Origin: CBDCZY01 sp965224745
Lineage (GTDB): Bacteria; Pseudomonadota; Gammaproteobacteria; Methylococcales; Methylomonadaceae
Assembly (NCBI GenBank): GCA_965224745.1
Contig: CBDCZY010000001.1
Location: 434,001-498,000, forward strand
Direction: 5' to 3'
Length of the DNA: 64,000 nt
Within the stretch, counting starts at the first letter, position 1; every line of letters starts with the position of its first letter. Below are positions 1 through 8,444 of this stretch, one piece after another. Below the pieces are notes generated by a model. The model was given only the letters and a program-made list of their open reading frames with translations, was not told the DNA's origin and did no database searches. Position numbers and translations under genes: made by a program.

Positions 1-664
1 TACTCAGATGTTTACGGTATTCATGGCTTGCATATTGGCTACCTCGATCTGAGTGATGAAGCACACCCGGTTCTGGTTTGCGCCGCCAGAAAGCCATTTG
101 TAAAGCACTGACACACAAAGATGTGCGCATGTGGTCATCTATTGCCCAGCCCACGACCTGCCGAGAAAATGAGTCCATGACGACAGCGACATAGAGCCAA
201 CCTTCAAGCGTCCAAACGTAGGTAATATCCGTTGTCCAGACAGTGTTAGGTTCGATTACTTCAAATTGACGATCCAGTTTATTCGGTGAAATCGCTTCAT
301 TGTGATGACTATCCGTGGTCACTTTAAAACGCTTAGGATAACGCACTTCTAAGCCCAAATCAGCCATTAATCGGCGGGTTTTATAGCGCCCAGCATCAAT
401 ACCAGCTTCTTTTAAAGCATCGGATAAACGACGCGACCCATAAACTTTTCTATTCGCTTCAAACAGCTCACAAACTTTGGCTTCAAGCTGTTCCTTTTGA
501 CGAGCCTTTTCTGGGTCGTCAGCTGCTTGCAACCAGGCATAATACGCACTACTACTGACTTGCATCACTCGACACAATATAATCACAGGATAGGTTTTCT
601 GTTGCTCTCGAATAAATCCGTACTTTATCCGGCTTCTTTGGCAAAGAAGACCGCCGCCTTTTTT
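1..664 (-). mobile_element. IS3-family transposase OrfB, cut by window edge
   Basis: Catalytic half of an IS3-type DDE transposase, reading right to left and continuing past base 1. The translated strand shows an HTH_21-like stretch (KVYGSRRLSDALKEAG), then WTTDITYVWT with the first catalytic Asp, and HHSDRGSQYAS with the second at about bases 20-60; the Glu motif lies outside the window. It has no good start of its own. It is entered from OrfA by a -1 slip on an A6G run (T6 at 659-664 on the plus strand), the usual IS3 programme. It sits against an ISKra4-type fragment, which it seems to have truncated. Family call is firm; completeness cannot be judged. Confidence 0.85.
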
Positions 665-937
665 AATATTTCGCGCTCCATTCGTAACTCATCGTTTTCC
701 TTACGTAATCTAATGAGTTCGCTCTGAGCACTTAATTTTAAAGAGCTCGTCTTTTTACTCGAATCATTTTCAGGGCCTCGCTCTGCTCTGACCCATCTTC
801 CAATCGCACTTAATGATACACCCAGATGATCAGCTGCTTGCTGATGGGTATAGCCTTTTTTTATCACTAATTGCGCTGCATCTTGTTTTGAATTCAAGCG
901 TATATTTTGGTCTGGTGTGTGTAGTTTTCTTGTTCAT
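625..937 (-). pseudogene. IS3-family OrfA (HTH), probable +1 frameshift
   Basis: Helix-turn-helix OrfA (HQQAADHLGVSLSAIGRWVR) followed by a leucine-zipper-like segment ending ILKKAAVFFAKEAG. The best start is the ATG at 937, with a GAGGTG ribosome site just upstream. That start is out of phase with the main frame: one extra base in the run at 886-889 breaks the expected ...LEFKQDAAQLV... junction. Only a TTG at 897 opens the long frame directly. I infer that this copy is frameshifted and probably inactive, unless TTG initiation is used or the extra base is a sequencing error. Confidence 0.7.
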
Positions 938-975
938 GTTCACCTCTATTTGACATTATATATCTGCCTTTAGAG

Positions 976-1203
976 GTGTCCTGTTTTATTAAACTATTTC
1001 ACGTCGAGCAGGCCTTACCGATTGGTTCAGGTGTCACTGAAGCCGCTTGCAAAATGATCGTTAAACAACGGTTATGTCAATCTGGCATGAAATGGCATCA
1101 TAAAGGGGTATCGATTATCCTGAGTTTGAGAACCTTAGAACGGTCTAATCGATGGGAGCAGTTTTGGGACAAAGTCAGCCAGTATGGGGTAGCTTATTGT
1201 TAA
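976..1203 (+). pseudogene. ISKra4-family transposase, C-terminal fragment
   Basis: Residues from about base 1003 on (LPIGSGVTEAACKMIVKQRL, then GMKWHHKGVSIILSLRTL) match the C-terminal end of ISKra4-type transposases, where the GSGVTEAACK motif carries the last acidic catalytic residue. The N-terminal catalytic domain is missing, and the first residues are probably read from the neighbouring IS3 end. It is a relic left after the IS3-family insertion at about 980. Confidence 0.7.
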
Positions 1204-1240
1204 TCTACATTAATATGTAGCTACACCCCTCTACGATGAA

Positions 1241-1702
1241 ATGGTACATCTTGATAGCCGAATAGAAAACCTGGAACAAAGTTTAAAAGCTGTTTGCGCG
1301 CAAAATGAAGACTGCAAACGATTACTGACCATTCCTGGAATAGGGTTAATGACTGCAACCGCACTGATTGCAGCAATAGGTGATATTAGCGTCTTCAAAA
1401 ATGGTCGAGAACTTTCAGCCTGGTTAGGACGGGTTCCACGGCAACATTCGACAGGCGGTAAACCGACCTTGCTGGGTATCAGCAAACGGGGAGACAGTTA
1501 CCTCAGAACCTTATTGATTCATGGAGGACGAGCGGTTGTCAGGTGTGCTCACAAACATCAGGATAAACGAAGCCAATGGGTTGGAGTCGTAGAAGGTCGT
1601 CGGGGAAAAAACATCACCGCCGTTGCAGTCGCCAATAAAAATGCCCGAATTGCCTGGGCATTGCTAAGCAAAAAAGAAGATTATCAGGCAGCGATGGCAT
1701 GA
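1241..1702 (+). pseudogene. IS110-family transposase, C-terminal fragment
   Basis: This is the Transposase_20 (PF02371-type) domain: LLTIPGIGLMTATALIAAIG, then ELSAWLGRVPRQHSTGGK, LLGISKRGDSYLRTLLIHGGRA, and a tail ending NARIAWALLSKKEDYQAAMA. The conserved Ser of the C-terminal active site (GDSYLR) is present. The N-terminal RuvC-like DEDD domain of about 200 residues is absent, so the gene is truncated upstream, next to the ISKra4-type fragment. The 3' end and a long downstream noncoding stretch look preserved. Confidence 0.8.
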
Positions 1703-2200
1703 AAAGACTTAATTTAAGAGCTCAAAAGGGGCTTTGCCCCTTGCCGCACGGCATACCCCACCCTCGCCCGGGAGGCAGGAACCGGAAGTCTCCGGCTCCT
1801 GCCAACAGGGTACCACCGAATTTGGGCAAATCAAGGACTACTCGACGCAAGCGTCTGCGTTCCTCCTTGACTTGCCAAAATCCGGCAAAACGAAAAAAGA
1901 AAACAAAAATAGTACAAAAGTTAAACGATTAACAAAGCTAAGAAACCGTAAGCAACGAATGGCGTAGATTGAATTTAAGTGAGGGCATAAAAGGTAACAC
2001 CTGCCTCCCATAGAACCTGCTGGGGTCTAGGGCCCATTGAGGCCGATACTCTGATAAGGTTGGGGAGGCGCGGATTCCATCAGGGCCGGAGGTATTAGAC
2101 AGCCTCAAACGAAGGCCGCATATATGGATGCATTATTTCTTTATGTTACGAACAAATTTTTTCTTGCAATACGGGGCGAACCATATATAACCCCAGTTAT
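1703..2200 (+). other. Noncoding 3' flank of IS110-type relic with strong hairpins
   Basis: About 500 bases with no convincing gene. Three foldable elements are visible: GGCAGGA...TCCTGCC with an inner CCGGA/TCCGG at 1774-1803, a 13-base stem (one mismatch) pairing 1825-1837 with 1864-1876, and GCCTCCC near 2003 pairing with GGGGAGGC near 2063. IS110/IS1111 elements are known to encode a guide (bridge/seeker) RNA in a noncoding end, in IS1111-type members downstream of the transposase. This stretch is a candidate relic of such an RNA. The assignment is inference; the right end of the element was not found. Confidence 0.35.
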
Positions 2201-2414
2201 TCGTGTCTCTACAGTAGTCATTTGACCCTCGAGCACCTTTTGGTTAGTGTCTGAAACATTATCAAGCAGTGAATTATGCAGGCGGGTGTCAAGGACATTT
2301 TTCTCAGCGTTTCAAAGATATTTTTCGCAGAACGAGCAAGTAAGGATTGCTATCGTTTTAGTGAACAAAATTTCTATTGTTCTCAACTTAAAATATCTTA
2401 TGGAGTGTATTCAC

Positions 2415-2870
2415 ATGAAAATTTATACAAGGTGTAATTTCATTGCCCTTTTTCTCTACTTATTTATGTTGGGGGTCAACGCGAATGCTGATGTCCGGAA
2501 TCCTGAAAGAACGCAAGGTTTAGTTACTCAAGCGCCTACCGGAGATACTGAACTTATCTTCCTTAAAGGCAGGGGCAAGTTCATATCGGCGCAGATTAGC
2601 AAACAAGGGGGAACCAACGATTTGACGTTTGTGATCCTCGATATAGATGGAAAGAACGTAGTAAATATATCCATCGCTGCTCTAAAAAACATTGGCCTCG
2701 CCGAAAATAACCCTTATGGACTGGTACTGTTGCAATCTAAAGGCAATCCGAAAACGTTTACGATTGGATTTTCGACTCCACTAATTTTCAGGAAAGAATT
2801 GCGGCTTTCAGTTGACGTCCAGGAACAAAATGTTGTTCAGATAGTGGCTAACGTGGTTCACGGTAAGTAG
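2415..2870 (+). CDS. Small secreted protein, unknown function
   Basis: A 151-residue protein. An in-frame extension upstream to 2247 exists, but the ATG at 2415 is preferred because it is preceded by GGAG at 2402-2405 and begins a clean signal peptide (MKIYTRCNFIALFLYLFMLG, cleavage probably after NANA). The mature part is about 125 residues, alternating hydrophobic and polar, suggesting a beta-rich fold, with no cysteine and no recognised motif. A degraded repeat of its last ~20 codons lies 0.75 kb downstream (3604-3668), so the locus once held a related second copy. Function unknown; export is inferred. Confidence 0.6.
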   Translation: MKIYTRCNFIALFLYLFMLGVNANADVRNPERTQGLVTQAPTGDTELIFLKGRGKFISAQISKQGGTNDLTFVILDIDGKNVVNISIAALKNIGLAENNPYGLVLLQSKGNPKTFTIGFSTPLIFRKELRLSVDVQEQNVVQIVANVVHGK

Positions 2871-3071
2871 TCGTTGCGGTTTGAAACATTATTAGTCTTT
2901 GAGCGTTCTTCGTTCTTTGCCTGTGACCAAATACAGTTACGAACTTTGCTTTTTAGGCAAAAAATCCAAGTACGTTAATTATTGAACCTCAACACGATGA
3001 TGGCTCTTTATTGGGTATCAGAATATTAGCCCATTAATCTACGAGCTAAAAATTTCATATGGAGAAAAGAG

Positions 3072-3533
3072 ATGAAAGCATTTTTATTATCGGTTTTATT
3101 ATTAATAAGCACTTCAAGCTTTGCTGCTAATAGCACACGCACCACACCAGCCAATTTTTTTGATTGCCACGGTGATAATGGACTAACGGTTAATTACACC
3201 ACCAGTAGTTTAATAGCACAGCCTACCTTGAGCATCAGTGTAGGTGGAAATACCTATTTTGCGACTGGCGACGAGATTTCTGACCAAAAAACTGTATTGG
3301 GCTCCCTGTTAACCCTTACAAAAGAGTCTTTACCTGATCTCTATACGGATACGCTGACTTTTGTAAAGCCTGATGTCAACGTGAATGAATTCGGAGAATC
3401 TGTTGATTTTATTGCTACGGTATTTAGCACTCGTAGTCATACATCGTTTGGTGGGCCTAGATTAGTAGAAGGTGTCATTCAAAGGAGTCGGTTAAAATTA
3501 GTACATTGCACAGCCACGGCTGTAGTTTTTTAA
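3072..3533 (+). CDS. Small secreted protein, unknown function
   Basis: A 153-residue protein starting at an ATG behind GGAGAAAAG. It has a typical Sec signal peptide (MKAFLLSVLLLISTSSFA, cleavage after the Ala at 18 or 19). The mature part is Ser/Thr-rich with many short hydrophobic strands and two cysteines (FFDCHGD and LVHCTAT) that could form a disulphide between the N- and C-terminal strands. Not recognised. It sits between the 2415-2870 secreted protein and a decayed repeat of that gene's tail, possibly a small cluster of envelope proteins. Confidence 0.6.
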   Translation: MKAFLLSVLLLISTSSFAANSTRTTPANFFDCHGDNGLTVNYTTSSLIAQPTLSISVGGNTYFATGDEISDQKTVLGSLLTLTKESLPDLYTDTLTFVKPDVNVNEFGESVDFIATVFSTRSHTSFGGPRLVEGVIQRSRLKLVHCTATAVVF

Positions 3534-3938
3534 AGATATGCCGGAGCGCCTGATGGTAGGCATCGGTAGTGATGCCTATCCTGGCTTTCCGGTTGATAAC
3601 AAGGAACAAAATGACGTCCAGATATTTGGCTAATGTGGTTTACGGCAAGTAGATGCTGAGGTTTAGAAACAGAGCCAGTCATCACGTTCCTCTAGGCCTG
3701 GTAGCGAAGAAGATAGACGCTTTACCTTGTCTGAACAGGAAAACCAGGTAGATATTATTAATTTAAGCGCTGATTATTTTTATAAAGCTGACTGATAGAT
3801 TAGGCTTTTTTTATAAAAAGCGTATAATATCTATATATTTAGATTATATAGTTGATTTACTTTGTTAATATATAAACACCTCCGTTTCGTTCTTCGCATT
3901 TATAGATTTCGATTGACCAGGGATAAGGATGAATTGAT
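3534..3938 (+). other. Intergenic stretch with hairpins, gene relic and ftsK upstream signals
   Basis: A hairpin (TAGGCATC pairing with GATGCCTA) lies just after the preceding gene at about 3557-3579 and lacks a T-run. A decayed gene tail occupies 3604-3668. From 3673 to 3795 an open frame without a start codon reads like a hydrophilic protein tail (LSEQENQVDIINLSADYF) and may be another relic. A perfect -10 hexamer TATAAT is at 3823-3828, with a poor -35 (TTAGGC, 17 bases upstream) and a GCTTTTT/AAAAAGC hairpin overlapping the spacer. This is the best ftsK promoter candidate, but it is weak. Confidence 0.4.
3604..3668 (+). pseudogene. Decayed repeat of the 2415-2870 gene's 3' end
   Basis: These ~65 bases align with 2824-2888 at roughly 80 percent identity, including the AAGTAG stop region and about 15 bases beyond it. 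The frame is not kept (the GTCCAG/GTTCAG part is shifted), so no protein is made. It suggests an old tandem duplication with loss of the second copy, or insertion of the 3072-3533 gene between two copies. Confidence 0.6.
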
Positions 3939-6245
3939 ATGTCAGCTGTAATGGATGAAAAAACCAGTAAAGGCTTAAAAGAAGCCGTTCTACTCTTTTT
4001 TGGTGCGCTGGCTCTATTTTTACTGATTTCTTTGTTGACCTTTAATTTGGAAGATGCGGGCTGGACTCACAATGGTTCAGGGGCCAAGATAATCAATGCT
4101 GGTGGCATAATTGGTGCGTGGTTTGCTGATTTATTGCTCAGTATGTTCGGCGTTATGGCTGTATTGTTTCCGGTAATGATCGCATGGCAAGGTTATTTGT
4201 TGTACGCCGGTGAAAAAGATGCGAAAAATAGTTGGTCATTAACGATTCGTTGGCTCGGTTTTGTAGTGAGTTTAATGAGCGGTACCGCACTGGCTTATTT
4301 GCACTTCAGTGCATCCCTTTGGGATTTGCCTGGTTCTATGGGCGGGATTTTAGGCCAGGAATTGGGTGATAAGTTACTGTTGATGTTAGGCGGGACTGGC
4401 GCCAGTCTATTATTGCTGGCAGCGCTATTCGCTGGTGCTACTCTGGCTACTGGTGTTTCATGGGTTTCACTGGTTGATCGAGTCGGCTATTACACGCTCA
4501 TGGGGCTTTCGTATTTATTCGAAAAAGGAGTCGCATTAAATGCGTATTACCAAGAAAAAAAATCGCAGAAGCAAAATATTAACTCTAGTAAACCTCCCAG
4601 AAAGCGTCAGCGCAGAGCAGTTGACAAAGTTAAAATAGAGCCGGTGATACCACCCGTTTTTGAGCAGTCAATGGTTATTAAAGCGCAACCAAAATCCAAG
4701 CGAAAGAACCCAGTTCCATCAAAACTTCTCGATGTGCCTCAAGGCAGCTTACCGCCTCTGGAATTGCTGGAAGAAAGGCACTCAATCGTTAAAGGTTATA
4801 CATCCAGTGAAATGGAAGACATGTCTCGCAAAGTGGAGTTGATTTTAGCGGATTTCGGTGTCAAAGTTGATGTTGTAGCGGTCTTGCCTGGGCCGGTTAT
4901 TACCCGTTTTGAATTGAATCCGGCGCCCGGAGTTAAAGTCAGCCGTATCAGTACACTTGCTAAAGATTTAGCGAGGGCTTTGTCTGTCACCAGCGTTCGT
5001 ATTGTCGAAATCATTCCTGGCAAATCGGTTATCGGTATGGAAATTCCCAATAAAGAAAGGGAAATGGTTTCTTTGCAACAAATTTTATCATCCGACGTCT
5101 ATGAACGCACCAGTTCACCTCTAACCCTGGCATTAGGTAAGGATATTGCAGGCGGTCCTGTAGTGGCAGATCTGGGTAAAATGCCCCATTTGTTAGTCGC
5201 TGGAACAACCGGTTCGGGCAAGTCGGTGGCGATCAACACGATGATTTTGAGTCTGTTATACAAGTCTACTCCGGATCAAGTCAGAATGATTATGATTGAT
5301 CCTAAGATGCTGGAATTGTCGGTTTATGAGGGTATTCCGCATTTATTAACGCCGGTAGTTATTGACATGAAAGAAGCCGCTAATGCTCTTTGCTGGTGTG
5401 TGGCTGAAATGGAACGTCGTTATAAGCTGATGTCAAAAATGGGTGTAAGAAATTTGGCCGGCTTTAATGCGTTGATAACAGAAGCTGAAAAGAATGGGGA
5501 GCCTATTCGTGACCCGTTGTTCATATTGGATCGGGAGCTGGAAGAGGGCGAGGAATTTCCGGTACTGACTACGCTACCATCTATCGTTATCGTTATTGAC
5601 GAATTGGCCGATATGATGATGATCGTTGGCAAAAAAGTGGAGGAGCTCATTGCCAGGTTAGCTCAAAAAGCCAGAGCAGCTGGGTTACACTTAATATTAG
5701 CTACGCAACGACCATCAGTAGACGTGTTAACGGGTCTAATCAAAGCCAACGTGCCGACGAGAATATCTTTTCAGGTGTCGTCAAAAATCGATTCAAGAAC
5801 TATTTTGGATCAAGGGGGCGCAGAGGCCCTGCTCGGTAATGGTGATATGTTGTTTCTACCCAGCGGAACCAGCATACCAACGCGAGCACATGGGGCTTTT
5901 GTCGACGACCATGAAGTACACAAGGTTGTCAACTTTCTAAAGAAAACCGGTACTACGAACTACCTTAAAGAAATTACTCAAGGCGCTACGGGAGATGAGA
6001 TCGGTTTGGACGGACTCGATTTTGTTACTAGTAGTGATTCGGAAAATGATCCGCTTTACGATCAAGCCGTACGTTTTGTCACCGATAAAAGAAAAGCATC
6101 CATTTCTAGTGTGCAAAGACAGTTCAAGGTGGGCTATAACAGAGCGGCCAGAATGATCGAAGATATGGAAATGGCAGGAATTGTCTCTTCAGCGGAAGGT
6201 AATGGTTCGAGGCAAGTAATTGCTCCGCCACCCCCAGTTGAATGA
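3939..6245 (+). CDS. ftsK: DNA translocase FtsK
   Basis: Septal DNA pump that segregates chromosome termini and activates XerCD at dif. The 768-residue protein has four to five N-terminal membrane segments (about residues 18-180), a short basic linker (about 200-265, KPPRKRQRR), the alpha/beta motor with Walker A GTTGSGKS near 430 and Walker B-like IVIVIDELADMMM near 550, then a C-terminal gamma winged helix (ISSVQRQFKVGYNRAARMIEDME) that reads KOPS. It is much shorter than E. coli FtsK because the linker is short, as in many other proteobacteria. The start is the ATG at 3939 behind AAGGA. Intact. Confidence 0.96.
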   Translation: MSAVMDEKTSKGLKEAVLLFFGALALFLLISLLTFNLEDAGWTHNGSGAKIINAGGIIGAWFADLLLSMFGVMAVLFPVMIAWQGYLLYAGEKDAKNSWSLTIRWLGFVVSLMSGTALAYLHFSASLWDLPGSMGGILGQELGDKLLLMLGGTGASLLLLAALFAGATLATGVSWVSLVDRVGYYTLMGLSYLFEKGVALNAYYQEKKSQKQNINSSKPPRKRQRRAVDKVKIEPVIPPVFEQSMVIKAQPKSKRKNPVPSKLLDVPQGSLPPLELLEERHSIVKGYTSSEMEDMSRKVELILADFGVKVDVVAVLPGPVITRFELNPAPGVKVSRISTLAKDLARALSVTSVRIVEIIPGKSVIGMEIPNKEREMVSLQQILSSDVYERTSSPLTLALGKDIAGGPVVADLGKMPHLLVAGTTGSGKSVAINTMILSLLYKSTPDQVRMIMIDPKMLELSVYEGIPHLLTPVVIDMKEAANALCWCVAEMERRYKLMSKMGVRNLAGFNALITEAEKNGEPIRDPLFILDRELEEGEEFPVLTTLPSIVIVIDELADMMMIVGKKVEELIARLAQKARAAGLHLILATQRPSVDVLTGLIKANVPTRISFQVSSKIDSRTILDQGGAEALLGNGDMLFLPSGTSIPTRAHGAFVDDHEVHKVVNFLKKTGTTNYLKEITQGATGDEIGLDGLDFVTSSDSENDPLYDQAVRFVTDKRKASISSVQRQFKVGYNRAARMIEDMEMAGIVSSAEGNGSRQVIAPPPPVE

Positions 6246-6509
6246 CCGACTCAGTAGTTTCATTCCGAAGGCGGTTTTGCTAAGGTAAATGTATAACCTA
6301 CAGACTATTAACGGTTATTCTGCCATTCCAGAGTAGAATAGAATACACTGACAAAGCAAGTTAAAAAATGTAAGCAACGGGCTTCAGTTGCTACTATCAA
6401 GAGCCGTTGTAATTGACATTCCAATGACTTCTGTTTTAGAGTTCCATGTAACCCAATGATAATTTGGATAAAACAATAATTTCTACGTAATTTAAGAGGA
6501 GGCTGTGAT

Positions 6510-7730
6510 ATGTCAGCACCATTAATACAATTAGCTTTGGATTCATTGGACTTCGACCAAACAGTCCAATTAGCCAAGCAAGCAAGCCCATATGTCGACA
6601 TACTGGAAATTGGTACCCCTTGTATCAAGCATAATGGAGTCAAATTAGTTAAAGAATTAAAGAAGCAGTTTCCCGATAAACTATTGCTAGTTGATCTGAA
6701 AACGATGGATGCAGGGGAGTACGAAGCAGAACCTTTTTATGAAGCTGGTGCTGATATTTGCACAGTGCTGGGCGCTTCAGGATTGGCAACGATTAAGGGT
6801 GTAGTTAATGCGGCGAATAAATACGGTTGCGAAGCACAAGTCGATTTGATCAATGTGCCAGACAAAGCCACTTGCGCAAAAGAAGCTGTTAAAGCAGGCG
6901 CTCAGATTATCGGTATCCACACGGGTATCGATGCTCAAGCAGCGGGACAAACGCCGTTTGAAGATTTGAAGTCGATGGAGAACCTGCATCTTCGTTCAAG
7001 GATTTCAGTAGCCGGTGGTATTAAGCCGGAAACCGTAATGGAGGTTGTGGATTCAGGGGCAGATATAATCGTGGTCGGTGGCGCTATTACCGGAGCAGAT
7101 TCCCCTGCAGAAGCAGCTCAAACAATACGCCAGCTGGTCGATGGAGAGCTATCTCCTGAGGAGGAGAATGCTGAAACGAAGTCTACGCTTAGCACAGCCC
7201 ACCAACAAATGCTTGTCGATAAAATTTCAGACATCATGGGTGCTACTGACGCGTCATACAATGACACACTGTTGACAATGCTAAACAAGGCAAAACGTGT
7301 TTTCTTATCAGGTGCAGGTCGTTCAGGCCTGATTGTTCGTTTTTTTACTATGCGGTTAATGCATAGTGGTTATGATGTCAGTGTGGTCGGAGAAATTGTT
7401 ACACCTAGCATCAAGAAAGGCGACTTGCTGATCATCATTTCCGGCTCTGGAGAAACCGAACAACTCGTCGCGTTTACCAAAAAAGCGGGTAAAATTGGCG
7501 CCAAAATATTGCTTATCTCCGCTAAAGGGGATTCAACGATTGGCGATTTAGCCGACGCAGTGTTCCAAATTGGAAGGCCCGATCAATATCCCAAAACCAC
7601 AGGTATGCCAATGGGTACCATGTTTGAGCTGTCTACCTTATCCTACTTGGAAGCATTCATTTCACATGTGATCCATAAGAAGGGGATTGCCGAAGAAGAG
7701 ATGCGAGAAAGGCATGCAAACTTAGAGTAA
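6510..7730 (+). CDS. hps-phi: Fused 3-hexulose-6-phosphate synthase / 6-phospho-3-hexuloisomerase
   Basis: Bifunctional RuMP-cycle enzyme: condenses formaldehyde with ribulose 5-phosphate, then isomerises hexulose 6-phosphate to fructose 6-phosphate. Residues 1-210 are the HPS TIM barrel of the OMP decarboxylase fold (LLLVDLKTMDAGEYEAEPFY, VAGGIKPETV, VVGGAITGADSPAEAA). After an acidic linker (about 212-225) residues 230-406 form the SIS-domain PHI (FLSGAGRSGLIVRFFTMRL, LIIISGSGETEQL). Separate hps and phi genes are common; fusions are known in methanotrophs and archaea. A strong AAGAGGAGG site (6494-6502) precedes the ATG, consistent with high expression. It stands alone, followed by a terminator. 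Confidence 0.96.
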   Translation: MSAPLIQLALDSLDFDQTVQLAKQASPYVDILEIGTPCIKHNGVKLVKELKKQFPDKLLLVDLKTMDAGEYEAEPFYEAGADICTVLGASGLATIKGVVNAANKYGCEAQVDLINVPDKATCAKEAVKAGAQIIGIHTGIDAQAAGQTPFEDLKSMENLHLRSRISVAGGIKPETVMEVVDSGADIIVVGGAITGADSPAEAAQTIRQLVDGELSPEEENAETKSTLSTAHQQMLVDKISDIMGATDASYNDTLLTMLNKAKRVFLSGAGRSGLIVRFFTMRLMHSGYDVSVVGEIVTPSIKKGDLLIIISGSGETEQLVAFTKKAGKIGAKILLISAKGDSTIGDLADAVFQIGRPDQYPKTTGMPMGTMFELSTLSYLEAFISHVIHKKGIAEEEMRERHANLE

Positions 7731-7829
7731 AGATTTTTTTCATCACTTCATAAACAAGTTGTCATCTGAACAGCTACAAAGTTTTCTGAAGTTACCTTTT
7801 TTCTAGAAGTAACTCACTTATTATCTTGT

Positions 7830-7864
7830 CGCCTGTAATTAAACAAATTAGAGGCGTTTTTTTT
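7830..7864 (+). terminator. Rho-independent terminator after hps-phi
   Basis: CGCCT pairs with AGGCG and the inner TAATT with AATTA across an A-rich loop, followed directly by T8. It lies 100 bases after the hps-phi stop and fits a strong intrinsic terminator. Confidence 0.85.
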
Positions 7865-8444
7865 GAAATGTACTGGTTGAATTTTGTTATTGGTGACTCA
7901 ATATTTTCCCATCATGCTTTTATAGTGATTTATTGACAATACTCTCAAAGTCAATTACTAAGGTCTTTTAAATGGCTAAATGTTTCAAAAACCAAAAGAT
8001 ATTCACAACTAATATTTATTCGATATCGATTTGATGGGCTTTGAAGCTTAATTATTTTATTTTTTTTAAGTTGCTGATTATAAACAAAAATATCAGCAGT
8101 ATAATTTATGATCAATGGGATTATAAGCCAGTTTCCATGGTGGTTTGAGCGCGAATAAGACAACTTTTCCACAAAGTTATCCACAGTTATTGTGACAAAC
8201 GGAAAAAACAATAATTAATCAGTGGAGTAGCATAATCATCCAGAAATTTTCCAATAATACACCGTAACTTAGCTAAATATTACGCTTGACAATTTACGAT
8301 CGATCTAAATTTTTAACATCAATAATTGATCGTGTCGACATGCCTTATTGTGTTGTTCGGTAAACCAATAAATCACATGTAACAATCCATTTTGTGTGTC
8401 TATTTGGTTGCTTAAATGCTAAAACTTTGGGAGACACTTCACAA
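7865..8444. other. AT-rich noncoding stretch with DnaA-box-like sites
   Basis: About 580 bases with no convincing gene. It contains one perfect DnaA box (TTATCCACA, 8177-8185), a near box 12 bases upstream (TTTTCCACA, 8165-8173), another near box (ATATTCACA, 7999-8007), several GATC sites (about 8110, 8299, 8303, 8328) and AT-rich tracts. This could be DnaA-controlled DNA or an origin-like region, but three boxes are few and no origin gene neighbours (dnaA, gidA, parAB) are present. Confidence 0.35.

Noticed and set aside
1699..1967. Two overlapping open frames after the IS110 fragment
   Set aside because: Basic, low-complexity translations of a hairpin-rich region; noncoding is more likely.
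7951..8211. Open frame of 86 codons on the minus strand
   Set aside because: Lies in AT-rich DNA with the DnaA-box-like sites, has no ribosome site and unusual composition; taken as chance.
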